A stretch of DNA of 64,000 bases, taken from Streptococcus mitis. GTDB taxonomy: Bacteria; Bacillota; Bacilli; Lactobacillales; Streptococcaceae. Under the pieces are notes generated by a model, which made no database searches, was not told the origin of the DNA, and saw nothing but the letters and a program-made list of their open reading frames with translations. Shown piece by piece: positions 55,186 through 64,000 of this stretch. The position numbers and the translations under genes are program-made. How positions within the stretch are numbered: position 1 is the stretch's first letter; the number at the start of each line of letters is the position of its first letter. The stretch lies in assembly GCF_946190275.1 (NCBI RefSeq), contig NZ_CAMHZQ010000004.1, positions 87,672 through 151,671 on the forward strand, written 5' to 3'.

Positions 55186-58100
55186 ATGCCAGTAGAAATT
55201 AAAACCTCGAAAGAAATTCATCCTAAAATCTATGCTTACACCACCCCTACGGTAACTAGCAATGAGGGCTGGATTAAGATTGGTTATACGGAGCGTGATG
55301 TCACACAACGGATTAAAGAACAAACGCATACTGCTCATATAGATACAGATGTTTTATGGACTGGAGATGCAGCTTATACGGAAGAACCTGATAAGGGAAA
55401 GACTTTTAAGGACCATGATTTCCACCATTTCCTTTCTTTCCATGATGTAGAACGTCGTCCCAAGACTGAATGGTTTTACTTTAATGGAACTCCTGAGAAA
55501 TCAAAAAATCTATTCGATAAATTTGTTCAGCATGATTTGTCAGGTTATCAGCCTGGAAAAGGACAGAACTATACCTTGCGACAAGAGCAGGAAGAAGCAG
55601 TTGCTAAGACATTAGCTTATTTCCAAGAACATGCTGGAGGCAAATTTCTCTGGAATGCCAAGCCACGTTTTGGTAAAACCTTATCTACCTATGACTTAGC
55701 TCGTCGAATGGAAGCTGTTAATGTCCTGATTGTAACAAACCGCCCTGCCATTGCTAACTCATGGTATGATGATTTTGAAAAATTCATAGCAGGTCAAACG
55801 ACTTACAAGTTTGTTTCAGAATCAGACAGTCTTAAAAATCGTCCAACCTTGTCACGTAAAGAATTTGTTGGTATTTTAGATGACGATGTAAGACAACTTG
55901 CTTTTATCAGTCTCCAAGATTTGAAAGGATCTGCTTATCTAGGTGGAGAGCATAATAAACTCAAATGGGTTACAGATATCCATTGGGATTTATTGGTTAT
56001 AGATGAGGCTCACGAAGGAGTAGATACCTTTAAGACAGACCAGGCTTTTAACAAGATTCGACGGAATTTTACTCTGCATTTGTCAGGTACACCATTTAAG
56101 GCATTGGCTAAAGGAGATTTTACAGAGGAGCAGATTTACAACTGGTCTTATGCGGATGAACAGTCTGCCAAATCTACTTGGTCTCCTGAGCAAGAAGAGG
56201 AAAACCCTTATGAAAGCTTGCCTCAGTTGAATCTCTTTACGTATCAAATGTCTCAGATGATTGGTGAGGAGTTAGAAAAAGGGGCTCAACTTGATGGAGA
56301 GAATATAGACTATGCTTTTGACTTGAGTGAATTTTTCGCTACAGATGATAAAGGGAAATTTATCCATGAGCAAGATGTCAGAAATTGGCTAAATACTCTA
56401 TCAAGCAATGAAAAGTATCCATTTTCAACCAAAGAACTTCGTAATGAACTCAAGCATACTTTTTGGCTGTTAGAACGTGTAGCCTCAGCTAAAGCTTTAA
56501 AAGCTCTACTAGAAGAACATCCCATCTATGAAAATTATGAGATTGTGTTAGCTGCTGGCGACGGGCGTATGTCCGAAGAAGACGATAAAGTCAAACTCAA
56601 ATCCTTAGACTTGGTTAGAAAAGCGATAGCAGAGAATGATAAAACTATTACCCTATCCGTCGGTCAGTTGACGACAGGGGTCACCATACCTGAATGGACA
56701 GGTGTATTGATGTTATCAAATTTGAAATCACCAGCTCTTTATATGCAAGCTGCATTTCGTGCTCAGAACCCATATTCATGGACCGATAGCAAAGGAAATC
56801 ATTTCCGCAAAGAAAAATCCTATGTATTTGACTTTGCGCCGGAAAGAACCTTGATTCTCTTTGATGAGTTTGCCAACAACTTATCGCTTGCAACTGCAGG
56901 AGGAGGTGGGACTTCGACAACTCGTGAAGAAAACATCAGAGAGTTACTAAATTTCTTCCCTGTCATAGCTGAAGATCGTGCTGGTAAGATGGTTGAAATT
57001 GATGCCAAGGCGGTTCTAACTATCCCTCGCCAGATTAAAGCTAGAGAAGTTCTTAAACGAGGCTTTATGTCCAATCTATTATTTGATAATATCAGCGGTA
57101 TTTTCCAAGCTAGTCAAACAGTTCTAGACATTTTAAATGAACTTCCAGTTGAAAAGGAAGGCAAGTTACAAACATCTTCTGAACTATTAGACTTTTCAGA
57201 TGTTACAGTAGATGATGAGGGCAATGCAGTAGTTGACCATGAAATTGTAGTTAATCAGCAAATGCGACTTTTTGGTGAAAAAGTCTATGGACTTAGTCAA
57301 TCTGTTACAGATTTGTTCACTAAGGATGAGGACAGAACTCAAAAACAGCTGGTTAATGATTTGAGTAAGACGGTTTCTTCAGTGATTGTAGAAGATTTGA
57401 AAGGTGAATACAACCTAAAAACTCGGGAAACTGAGCAAATTAAGAAGCAAATTACAGCAACATTTGAGAATGAAATTCGAAAAAATGATATCGAAAGAAA
57501 AATTTCTGAAGCTCATATCAGGGAAGAATTGCAACAACAAATCAAGGAAGCAGTTGATAAGGATCAAAAGGATAAGATTCAAGAAGATTTTGATAAACGT
57601 TTAGAAGAAAATAATCTCATTCACAAAGAAAAACTAGAGCAAACACTCAAAAAAGAAGTGGAAAAAATGCCTGAGAAGTTTATTGAACAGGTTGAGATAA
57701 AACGTGTTGAGCAGCTGAAACAATCAGCCCAAGATGAAATTCGTGACCATCTTCGAGGATTTGCACGAACAATCCCAAGTTTCATCATGGCCTATGGCAA
57801 TAAATCTCTAACACTTGATAATTTTGATACCTTTGTTCCTGAGCAAGTCTTCTTTGATGTGACTGGTATTACGATTGCCCAATTTCGTTATTTGAGAGAT
57901 GGTGGGCAAGGTTTTGTTGGACAACTTTTTGATAGAGCAACATTTGACGAAGCTATTCAAGAATTTCTTCGCAAGAAAGAGGAGTTGGCGGATTATTTTA
58001 AAGATCAAAAAGAAGATATTTTTGACTATATTCCTCCTCAAAAGACAAACCAAATTTTCACGCCTAAACGTGTGGTAAAAAGGATGGTAGATGATTTAGA

Positions 58101-58440
58101 AAAGGAAAATCCAGGGATATTTGACGATTCATCTAAAACTTTTATTGATTTATATATGAAGTCAGGCCTCTATATTGCAGAATTGGTTAAACGTCTCTAT
58201 AATAGTGATGGTTTGAAACAATTATTTCCAGATTCTGAAAAACGTTTGAAGCATATTTTAGAGAATCAGGTTTATGGATTTGCACCATCTGAGATTATCT
58301 ATAACATCTCGACTAATTTTATTTTTGGAAATCTTTCTAATGATATCAGTAGGAAGAATTTTGTTTTAGAAGATACTATTCCAGCAGCTAAAGAAGGAAG
58401 AATTCAGGAGTTGGTTGATTCCTACTTTGAAAATAATTAA
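55186..58440 (+). CDS. GIY-YIG / superfamily 2 helicase / partial methylase fusion
   Basis: The protein has 1084 residues. An N-terminal GIY-YIG-like nuclease (IYAYTT at 15-20, GWIKIGYTERDVTQRIKEQ at 28-46) precedes a type III restriction-like helicase. Walker A-like RFGKT is at 161-165, IDEAHEG at 272-278 and HLSGTPFK at 298-305; QAAFRAQNP is in the second helicase lobe. A charged coiled coil (about 740-880) follows. The C terminus, from QIFTPKRVV (956) through FIDLYMKSGLYIAELVKRLY (986 on), looks like the N-terminal half of an adenine methylase but ends before any NPPY. It is the likely restriction subunit paired with the methylase at 52233. Confidence 0.82.
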   Translation: MPVEIKTSKEIHPKIYAYTTPTVTSNEGWIKIGYTERDVTQRIKEQTHTAHIDTDVLWTGDAAYTEEPDKGKTFKDHDFHHFLSFHDVERRPKTEWFYFNGTPEKSKNLFDKFVQHDLSGYQPGKGQNYTLRQEQEEAVAKTLAYFQEHAGGKFLWNAKPRFGKTLSTYDLARRMEAVNVLIVTNRPAIANSWYDDFEKFIAGQTTYKFVSESDSLKNRPTLSRKEFVGILDDDVRQLAFISLQDLKGSAYLGGEHNKLKWVTDIHWDLLVIDEAHEGVDTFKTDQAFNKIRRNFTLHLSGTPFKALAKGDFTEEQIYNWSYADEQSAKSTWSPEQEEENPYESLPQLNLFTYQMSQMIGEELEKGAQLDGENIDYAFDLSEFFATDDKGKFIHEQDVRNWLNTLSSNEKYPFSTKELRNELKHTFWLLERVASAKALKALLEEHPIYENYEIVLAAGDGRMSEEDDKVKLKSLDLVRKAIAENDKTITLSVGQLTTGVTIPEWTGVLMLSNLKSPALYMQAAFRAQNPYSWTDSKGNHFRKEKSYVFDFAPERTLILFDEFANNLSLATAGGGGTSTTREENIRELLNFFPVIAEDRAGKMVEIDAKAVLTIPRQIKAREVLKRGFMSNLLFDNISGIFQASQTVLDILNELPVEKEGKLQTSSELLDFSDVTVDDEGNAVVDHEIVVNQQMRLFGEKVYGLSQSVTDLFTKDEDRTQKQLVNDLSKTVSSVIVEDLKGEYNLKTRETEQIKKQITATFENEIRKNDIERKISEAHIREELQQQIKEAVDKDQKDKIQEDFDKRLEENNLIHKEKLEQTLKKEVEKMPEKFIEQVEIKRVEQLKQSAQDEIRDHLRGFARTIPSFIMAYGNKSLTLDNFDTFVPEQVFFDVTGITIAQFRYLRDGGQGFVGQLFDRATFDEAIQEFLRKKEELADYFKDQKEDIFDYIPPQKTNQIFTPKRVVKRMVDDLEKENPGIFDDSSKTFIDLYMKSGLYIAELVKRLYNSDGLKQLFPDSEKRLKHILENQVYGFAPSEIIYNISTNFIFGNLSNDISRKNFVLEDTIPAAKEGRIQELVDSYFENN

Positions 58441-58468
58441 AAAGAAGGCGAATGTGCCTTCTTTTTAT
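58436..58468. terminator. Bidirectional terminator after the restriction island
   Basis: AAAGAAGGC (58441-58449) pairs perfectly with GCCTTCTTT (58456-58464) with T residues after and A residues before. It serves both the plus-strand island and the minus-strand thioredoxin-like gene. Confidence 0.85.
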
Positions 58469-58473
58469 ATCTT

Positions 58474-58821
58474 TTACAATCCTGCAAATTCTTTGATTTC
58501 TTGTGCTGACATTGAAGAGTCGCAACGGACATTGATTTGGCCATCTGCAATGTGAACAAAGCCTGGCACAGTTGGGATTCCGTAGCGTGAGCGGAATGCT
58601 TGCAACTCATTGAGTTGGCTTGGTTCTTCACTGTTGATGAAGTAGATGTGAGCTTTGGTTTCAGCTACGACACCTGCCAATGTACCTGCAAATTTACGGC
58701 AGTAAGGGCAAGTTTTGCGACCGATAAAGAAGGTTGCAGTTTCTTTTTTATCAAGAGCTTCTTGCGCACGTGCAACTGTAGTGACTTCAAGGTCTTTGAT
58801 GTTATCTAAAAATTGTTCCAT
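58474..58821 (-). CDS. Thioredoxin-fold protein (bacteriocin-accessory type)
   Basis: The protein has 115 residues, cytosolic (no signal). The active-site CPYC is in FFIGRKTCPYCRKFAG, and the cis-Pro region is GIPTVPGFVHI. It belongs to the thioredoxin group often named Bta or PedC from bacteriocin loci, but there is no bacteriocin gene here. It is probably a general thiol-disulfide oxidoreductase. Confidence 0.85.
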   Translation of the reverse strand: MEQFLDNIKDLEVTTVARAQEALDKKETATFFIGRKTCPYCRKFAGTLAGVVAETKAHIYFINSEEPSQLNELQAFRSRYGIPTVPGFVHIADGQINVRCDSSMSAQEIKEFAGL

Positions 58822-58895
58822 GAGATTACCTCGCTTTCATTGATAAGTCTAGTATGCCATAAAGTTTCTAAAATTGCTTAGATTTGATACGAAAA

Positions 58896-58924
58896 AAAGA
58901 TGAGATTGGTTTGTCTCATCTTTT
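58896..58924 (-). terminator. Terminator of the phosphoglucomutase gene
   Basis: AAAGATGAGA (58896-58905) pairs with TCTCATCTTT (58914-58923). The T run is on the minus strand, just after the mutase stop. Confidence 0.75.
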
Positions 58925-58932
58925 ATAGGTCT

Positions 58933-60651
58933 TTATTTTACAAAAGCATTGATTTCTGCTTCGATGTTAGCAATCTTAGCTTGTGATTCTTCGTTGGTTT
59001 CCCCTACAACTGCAATGTAGAACTTGATTTTTGGTTCTGTACCTGAAGGGCGAACGGCAATCCATGAACCGTCAGCAAGTGTGTATTTCAACACATCACT
59101 TGGAGGAGTTGTCAAGTTTGTAACAGTACCGTCAGCAGCAGTAGCAGTTTGAGCCTTGAAGTCTTCTACGACAGTGATAGCTGTTGTGTTCCATTCTTTT
59201 GGAGCATTGTTGCGGAATTTAGCCATAATTGCTTTGATTTGTTCTGCACCATCGACACCTGAAAGGGTAACAGAGATAGTCTTTTCTGCGTAGTAGCCGT
59301 ACTCTTTGTAGATTTCTTCGATACCGTCAGCAAGTGTCAAGCCACGTGAACGGTAGTAGGCAGCAAGTTCAGCAACGACAAGAACAGCTTGGATAGCGTC
59401 TTTATCACGTACGAATGGTTTAATCAAGTAACCGAAGCTTTCTTCAAATCCCATCATGTAAGTGTGATTGTGTTTTTCTTCGAATTCTTGAATTTTTTCA
59501 GCGATGAATTTGAAACCTGTCAAAACGTTGAACATAGTTGCGCCGTAGCTTTCAGCAATCTTCGTTACCAAGTCAGTTGATACGATAGATTTACATAGGG
59601 CTGCATTTTCAGGAAGAGTTCCAGCGTTTTTGTGGGCTTCCAAGATGTATTTAGCCATGATAGCACCGATTTGGTTACCTGAAAGGTTGAGGTAGCTACC
59701 ATCTTTTTGAAGAACTTCAACACCAACACGGTCAGCATCAGGGTCAGTTGCGACAAGAACATCTGCACCAACTTGACGACCAAGTTCTTCAGCAAGGGCA
59801 AAGGCTGCTTGGCTTTCTGGGTTTGGAGATTTTACAGTTGAGAAGTCAGGATCGGCAGTTGCTTGCGCTTCAACGACTTGAACTGAGTCAAATCCTGCTT
59901 GGGCAAGAGCACGACGAGCCAACATTTCACCAGTACCATGAAGTGGTGTGTAGACAATTTTCATGTCTTTACCGAATTCTTCAATCAAAGCTGGGTTGAT
60001 GTTTACGTCCTTAACCTCTTTAAGGTATTCTACGTCAACAGCTTCGCCGATAACTTCAATCAAGCCAGAAGCTTTTTCAGCTTCCACATCAGCAACTTCA
60101 ACTGCAAATGGGTTTTCGATAGCACGGATATAAGTAGTCAACGCGTCCGCATCGTGTGGAGGCATTTGTCCACCGTCTTCACCGTAAACCTTGTAACCGT
60201 TAAATGGAGCAGGGTTGTGGCTGGCTGTGACCATAATACCTGCGAAACAGTTGAGGTGACGAACTGCAAATGAGAGTTCTGGAGTTGGACGAAGGCTTTC
60301 AAATACATAAGATTTGATACCGTGTTTAGCAAGAACTGCCGCAGATTCAAAGGCAAACTCAGGTGAGAAGTGACGGCTATCGTAGGCGATTGCGACACCA
60401 CGTTCTTTTTCATTTCCACCTTTAGACTCAATCAAACGAGCCAATCCTTCAGTAGCTTGGCGAACAACATAGATGTTGATGCGGTTTGTACCAGCACCAA
60501 TCAAGCCACGCATCCCTGCAGTACCAAATTCAAGATTTGTATAGAAGGCATCTTCCTTTGTTTTTTCGTCCATATTTTCCAAATCTTGACGAAGGTAGTC
60601 AGGAAGCTCCGCAAAATCAACCCATTTCTGGTAATTTTCTTGGTAAGACAT
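58933..60651 (-). CDS. pgm: Phosphoglucomutase / phosphomannomutase
   Basis: It interconverts glucose 6- and 1-phosphate, feeding UDP-glucose, capsule and cell-wall sugar synthesis. The protein has 572 residues, the PgcA-type alpha-phosphohexomutase. Catalytic Ser is in MVTASHNPAPFNGYKVYG, the metal loop is ATDPDADRVG, the sugar loop is GFEESFGYLI and the phosphate site is RPSGTEPKIKFY. AAAAGGAG precedes the ATG. It is transcribed alone on the minus strand. Confidence 0.95.
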   Translation of the reverse strand: MSYQENYQKWVDFAELPDYLRQDLENMDEKTKEDAFYTNLEFGTAGMRGLIGAGTNRINIYVVRQATEGLARLIESKGGNEKERGVAIAYDSRHFSPEFAFESAAVLAKHGIKSYVFESLRPTPELSFAVRHLNCFAGIMVTASHNPAPFNGYKVYGEDGGQMPPHDADALTTYIRAIENPFAVEVADVEAEKASGLIEVIGEAVDVEYLKEVKDVNINPALIEEFGKDMKIVYTPLHGTGEMLARRALAQAGFDSVQVVEAQATADPDFSTVKSPNPESQAAFALAEELGRQVGADVLVATDPDADRVGVEVLQKDGSYLNLSGNQIGAIMAKYILEAHKNAGTLPENAALCKSIVSTDLVTKIAESYGATMFNVLTGFKFIAEKIQEFEEKHNHTYMMGFEESFGYLIKPFVRDKDAIQAVLVVAELAAYYRSRGLTLADGIEEIYKEYGYYAEKTISVTLSGVDGAEQIKAIMAKFRNNAPKEWNTTAITVVEDFKAQTATAADGTVTNLTTPPSDVLKYTLADGSWIAVRPSGTEPKIKFYIAVVGETNEESQAKIANIEAEINAFVK

Positions 60652-60849
60652 TAAAATTCTCCTTTTTGTAAATTGTTTTAACCGTTCACATTATAGCACT
60701 TTTTAGCGTTTTAGTAAAACGGTAGCATAAGTTTTTAGTCAATGTTCGAATAAGACTGTACTATTCATAATTTTGATATAAGTATGTTAATTACAAACCG
60801 AAATGACAACTCAATTTTATCCTATTTATAGTTTCTAAAAAATTGAAAT

Positions 60850-60900
60850 TAGACCTTATTTTTTGTATAATTTAAAATAAGGATTATTATATAAGGTCTA
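60850..60900. promoter_or_regulatory. Nested inverted repeats upstream of the surface-protein gene
   Basis: TAGACCTTAT (60850-60859) is repeated inverted as ATAAGGTCTA (60891-60900). CCTTATTTT (60854-60862) is repeated inverted as AAAATAAGG (60874-60882). Both inverted pairs are perfect, and they share the CCTTAT bases. TGTATAAT lies within the loop and another TATAAT follows at 60902. It lies about 50-100 bases before the YSIRK gene, where an operator or RNA switch could act. Confidence 0.55.
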
Positions 60901-60917
60901 GTATAATATATATCTTT

Positions 60918-60937
60918 TGATATATATATATATATAT
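60918..60937. repeat. TA dinucleotide repeat upstream of the surface-protein gene
   Basis: Alternating T and A occupies 60919-60937, ending one base before the ribosome site GGAGG (60938-60942) of the surface-protein gene. The number of units could vary by slippage and change the spacing. Confidence 0.7.
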
Positions 60938-60947
60938 GGAGGTAGTC

Positions 60948-63900
60948 ATGAATAGTCCAGAAAAACAATTAAAATACAGTATTCGAAAAGTAAGTATCGG
61001 TGCAGCCAGTGTCGTCATTGGGGCGCTCTATCTTTTGATGGGAGCTGGGGTTGCCCATGCTGAAGGCGTGGAGTCAGCTAGGGAAGCTGAGAGGACAGCA
61101 AAACCGACAGATCCAGAGCAGTCTGGAAATGGAGAGGCAGGAAACAAGCCTGACCTCAGCAATACTGATGCAGCAGCAAGCACCTATAGTGCTCCCGTAG
61201 CTGAAAATCCGCTAGTAACTCCAGAAAGTACGAAACCTCGTACTCGTAGTAAAAGAGCTCTAGCTGATGGGGATACAGGAGAGACACCAGCTGGCGCTAC
61301 AGGGACTGAATCAGAGCCGACTTCTGGAAATGATGGAGGTTCAGACCGAGCAGATACTGATCCAGCTTTACTGGATGCTAATCGTAAAGGTGAGACAGTA
61401 AAAGACAATCAGCCTGGGGTACATGTGCCTAAAGCTGGAGAAGAGGGTGCGGATGATAAGAATGCCAACTTAACATTTGATGCCCCTAAGGAAAATCTGA
61501 CTCTCGAACAATTATGGGATATTGTAAAAAATATGCCAGACGACTTCCAAAATAATGAACGTTCTTACTTGCGTAATATGAACACCCTTGGGGATGCTCT
61601 GAACTTAAAACCGGGTGAAATCCGAGAACTCCATGATTTTGGTGGTTGGAGTGCCATTGATAAAGAAGGAACCAAAGGTAAATTCGTTATCGGTAGAAAG
61701 AACGAACAAGGTTACTTCACAGGTTGGTATAAGAAAGAAGATGGTACGATTGAACAAGGCGGTATGCTTGGCGGGGATGCTTTAGACAACATCTATGTAC
61801 ACGAGCAAGCCTTAGACCGTCGTTTCAGGTATATGCTCATGCTTGTTAAGGGGCGTACACGAGCTAATCGTAACGAGACGGTAGCGGATAAATCAGAGTA
61901 TGACCCTAAAGCTCCGAATGAACGTGCAGGTAAGACTTCCGAGGAGTTTAAGAAACTGTCATTCTCAGAAAGAGATAACTATAATAAATATTCTCCAGGT
62001 GTCCTTGGATATAATGGGATAGAGAAGCAGTTTACTGCCTTTTCTCCTGTCTTCGGAAGCCGTGTTCGTGTGGAATTTGTAACAGGGTATATCTCAGATA
62101 TTAACGGTTCTAAAGGAACCTATCGAGTAGTCATTAAAACTAAGAATACTGCTGGTCAAGAGAATACGGTATACGATCAAACCATTCATCGTATAGCTGA
62201 GATTGTCCAGAATGAAAAATTATATGAGAAGGGGTTAGATGTTGAACGTGCAAATACAGTGATCAAGAGCTTCTTTGAAGCTGAATTGCAGTATCGAAGT
62301 ACTAAGATTTTTAATACTAAAAAAAATTCAACCCCATTAAAAGGAAAAAAACTTAAAGATTATACAGAAGCAGATAAACAATTAGAAGCCGAGTTACGTG
62401 CCCAAGCTTTAGAAGAAGCTAAACGACAAGGCGATATTGTGATGACTGTTACTGAAGACTTCCTAAGTATAATAAAATCAGGGAAAAAAGATTCAGACTG
62501 GAAGAAAACTTTCACAAACACATCGAAGACAACTACAAGTCTAGCAAATGATTTAAATGGTTTATTGAAATTTGTTGATAAAGATAATCCTAATACCCCA
62601 ACTTGGCTAAACTCAAATGATTCAGCAGCTAAAGCTGATGACAAAACATATAAACTATTGACTGCTCTCATACCTGGTGCTAAAAAAATTACCTATCATG
62701 TTAACGACGATCAGCTAGAAGTAGAAACAGAAAAATACTCCTATCTCGCCGCTAGAAATGGTAGTAAGGAAGTTGGTATTCAAGGGTCAGAAGTAGCAGC
62801 AACAGGTACTGCAGCTGATTATAATACTAATCCTGATAAATTTAATCTTATAAATACTAATACAAAAGTAAATGAGCGTAATCATGGTTGGGCTAAAGCT
62901 AACGATGAAGATTTCCAAAATTTCTCAAAATTCATAGGAGCAGATCATGGTATCGAGCGAACGAAGGTACTGACTGATAAAGAACTATCTGATAAGATTA
63001 GGGAAGCAGTGGGTCCTGGGGATAGCAAACTAGGAAAAGGTGGTTACTTCTCTACTGGGGATGTTTTACTAGGAAAAGATATTGTTTCTTATACCGTGCA
63101 AGTATTTTCAGGAAATGATAACAGAGTCGGGGTCAATTCTCAAAGTCACCGTGTTCAGTATAATCTTCCAATTCTAGCTGACTTTTCAGTAATTCAAGAC
63201 ACGGTGGAACCATCACGATCCGTTGTTGAAAAAATCATTCCAAAATTAACTATTCCACCAGAAGAGAAAGATAAAATAACCGAAGAAATCAAGAAAAAGA
63301 AGAAAACATCAGAATTGACAGAACTAATCTCAGGAAATGTGAAAGTTCGCTATGTTGATGAACAAGGGAATTTATTATCATTAAAAAATGATACTGGAAT
63401 TGGAGAAAAAGAAAGTGCTGGAACCTACATTACCAATAAAAAACAATTGATTGGTACCAGCTATGATGTCACAGATAAAAAACTCAGTAGCATGACTACT
63501 ACTGACGGAAAATATTATACTTTTAAAGAAGCAGATACAAATTCTGCAAGTTTAACTGGGAATATTGTAAGCGAAGGTAGAACAGTAACTTTAGTGTATC
63601 GAGAAAGCGAAGCGCCTACAACTGCTACAGTAACAGCCAATTATTACAAAGAAGGTACCCAAGAGAAGTTGGCAGAGTCTGTTGTAAAAGCTGATTTAGC
63701 GATAGGTTCTGAATATACTACAGAAGCAAAAACTATTGAAGGGAAAACAACAACTGAGGACAAAGAAGACCGAGTTATCACAAGGAAAACAACATACACC
63801 TTGGTAGCAACTCCTGAAAATGCCACAGGAACTGTACCAGAAGACGGTGCAACCGTTAACTACTACTACCGTGAGAATGTTGAAGAAACAGTTGTTCCCA

Positions 63901-64000
63901 AAACAGAAGATGTTACAGAAACCAAAACCATCACCCGTACCATCAAGTATGTCGATGCGACTGATGAAACGACAGAAGTAGCTAGACCAGTTACGCAAAG
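60948..64000 (+). CDS. YSIRK-type surface protein with MucBP-like repeats, 3' end outside window
   Basis: At least 1017 residues; the frame runs off the window. The start ATG follows GGAGG. The signal peptide has YSIRK at 10-14 and a likely cleavage after A38 (GVAHA), which directs secretion at the division septum. A low-complexity acidic linker (40-170) precedes a folded region with DFGGWSAIDKEGTKGKFVIGRK. MucBP-like domains begin at about 796 (GNVKVRYVDEQGN) and about 891, and a third repeat starts near 991. An LPXTG anchor is expected beyond the window. It is probably an adhesin; the ligand is unknown. Confidence 0.88.
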   Translation, partial: MNSPEKQLKYSIRKVSIGAASVVIGALYLLMGAGVAHAEGVESAREAERTAKPTDPEQSGNGEAGNKPDLSNTDAAASTYSAPVAENPLVTPESTKPRTRSKRALADGDTGETPAGATGTESEPTSGNDGGSDRADTDPALLDANRKGETVKDNQPGVHVPKAGEEGADDKNANLTFDAPKENLTLEQLWDIVKNMPDDFQNNERSYLRNMNTLGDALNLKPGEIRELHDFGGWSAIDKEGTKGKFVIGRKNEQGYFTGWYKKEDGTIEQGGMLGGDALDNIYVHEQALDRRFRYMLMLVKGRTRANRNETVADKSEYDPKAPNERAGKTSEEFKKLSFSERDNYNKYSPGVLGYNGIEKQFTAFSPVFGSRVRVEFVTGYISDINGSKGTYRVVIKTKNTAGQENTVYDQTIHRIAEIVQNEKLYEKGLDVERANTVIKSFFEAELQYRSTKIFNTKKNSTPLKGKKLKDYTEADKQLEAELRAQALEEAKRQGDIVMTVTEDFLSIIKSGKKDSDWKKTFTNTSKTTTSLANDLNGLLKFVDKDNPNTPTWLNSNDSAAKADDKTYKLLTALIPGAKKITYHVNDDQLEVETEKYSYLAARNGSKEVGIQGSEVAATGTAADYNTNPDKFNLINTNTKVNERNHGWAKANDEDFQNFSKFIGADHGIERTKVLTDKELSDKIREAVGPGDSKLGKGGYFSTGDVLLGKDIVSYTVQVFSGNDNRVGVNSQSHRVQYNLPILADFSVIQDTVEPSRSVVEKIIPKLTIPPEEKDKITEEIKKKKKTSELTELISGNVKVRYVDEQGNLLSLKNDTGIGEKESAGTYITNKKQLIGTSYDVTDKKLSSMTTTDGKYYTFKEADTNSASLTGNIVSEGRTVTLVYRESEAPTTATVTANYYKEGTQEKLAESVVKADLAIGSEYTTEAKTIEGKTTTEDKEDRVITRKTTYTLVATPENATGTVPEDGATVNYYYRENVEETVVPKTEDVTETKTITRTIKYVDATDETTEVARPVTQ

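Noticed and set aside
61184..63998. Several minus-strand open frames inside the YSIRK gene, some rich in Cys and Phe
   Set aside because: They are the reverse of repetitive, Glu- and Thr-rich coding sequence and have no start signals.
1..64000. CRISPR arrays, rRNA genes, complete insertion sequences or prophage
   Set aside because: I saw no regularly spaced repeats, rRNA sequence or transposase-like frames. The repeats found are BOX elements and the direct duplications listed.

Overview
The window is a chromosomal segment of a low-GC Firmicute and almost certainly a mitis-group Streptococcus (S. mitis, S. pneumoniae or a close relative). The evidence is the vicR-vicK-vicX operon with a one-membrane-segment VicK, two BOX repeats, a relBE2-type toxin-antitoxin pair, a fused double-substrate-binding/permease glutamine-type transporter, ECF-type niacin and pantothenate S components, and a YSIRK-type surface protein. 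Most of the sequence is conserved housekeeping DNA, with accessory DNA at a few defined points.

Layout. 1-413: end of an MmcQ/YjbR-like gene. 496-6399: leucine operon (leader peptide and attenuator, leuA, leuB, a DUF1294 membrane protein, leuC, leuD, a Sua5/YrdC-like gene). 6492-7723: guaC and tRNA-Arg(CCG). 7908-15038: rnc, smc, two HAD phosphatases and ftsY. 15084-19627 (minus): zwf and a polar amino-acid ABC transporter. 19796-24492: CPBP protease, uvrB, a quinone-reductase-like gene bounded by a 21-bp direct repeat, a broken GNAT gene and a NUDIX hydrolase. 24557-30544: an A+T-rich ribose block (rbsR, K, D, A, C, B) flanked by an imperfect direct duplication of about 206 bp. 30682-33714 (minus): niaR-niaX, then coaB-coaC-panT. 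33940-38809: fhs, pcrA, radC. 38806-43579 (minus): glutamine amidotransferase, rex, two small proteins, cysteine desulfurase, prs, CYTH protein. 43707-47091: relQ, nadK, pseudouridine synthase, pta. 47371-51568: mutY, which lacks its iron-sulfur ligands and ends inside a BOX element, then vicRKX. 51659-58440: relBE2, then a defence island. 58474-60651 (minus): thioredoxin-like protein and phosphoglucomutase. 60948-end: a large YSIRK surface protein running off the window.

How the genes work together. The leucine operon is controlled by ribosome-mediated attenuation through three consecutive Leu codons. Three vitamin/cofactor uptake or synthesis modules lie in the middle: niacin (niaR/niaX), pantothenate/CoA (panT, coaB, coaC) and one-carbon folate (fhs). 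relQ, nadK, the pseudouridine synthase and pta form a conserved stress/cofactor operon opposite the CYTH gene.

The most interesting region is 52.2-58.4 kb. It holds an Eco57I-like N6-adenine methylase, an Abi_2-family HEPN protein with its own consensus promoter and a compact terminator-like RNA hairpin upstream, and a 1084-residue GIY-YIG/helicase/half-methylase fusion. It reads as a composite restriction-modification plus abortive-infection unit, possibly with a small RNA that restrains the HEPN toxin.
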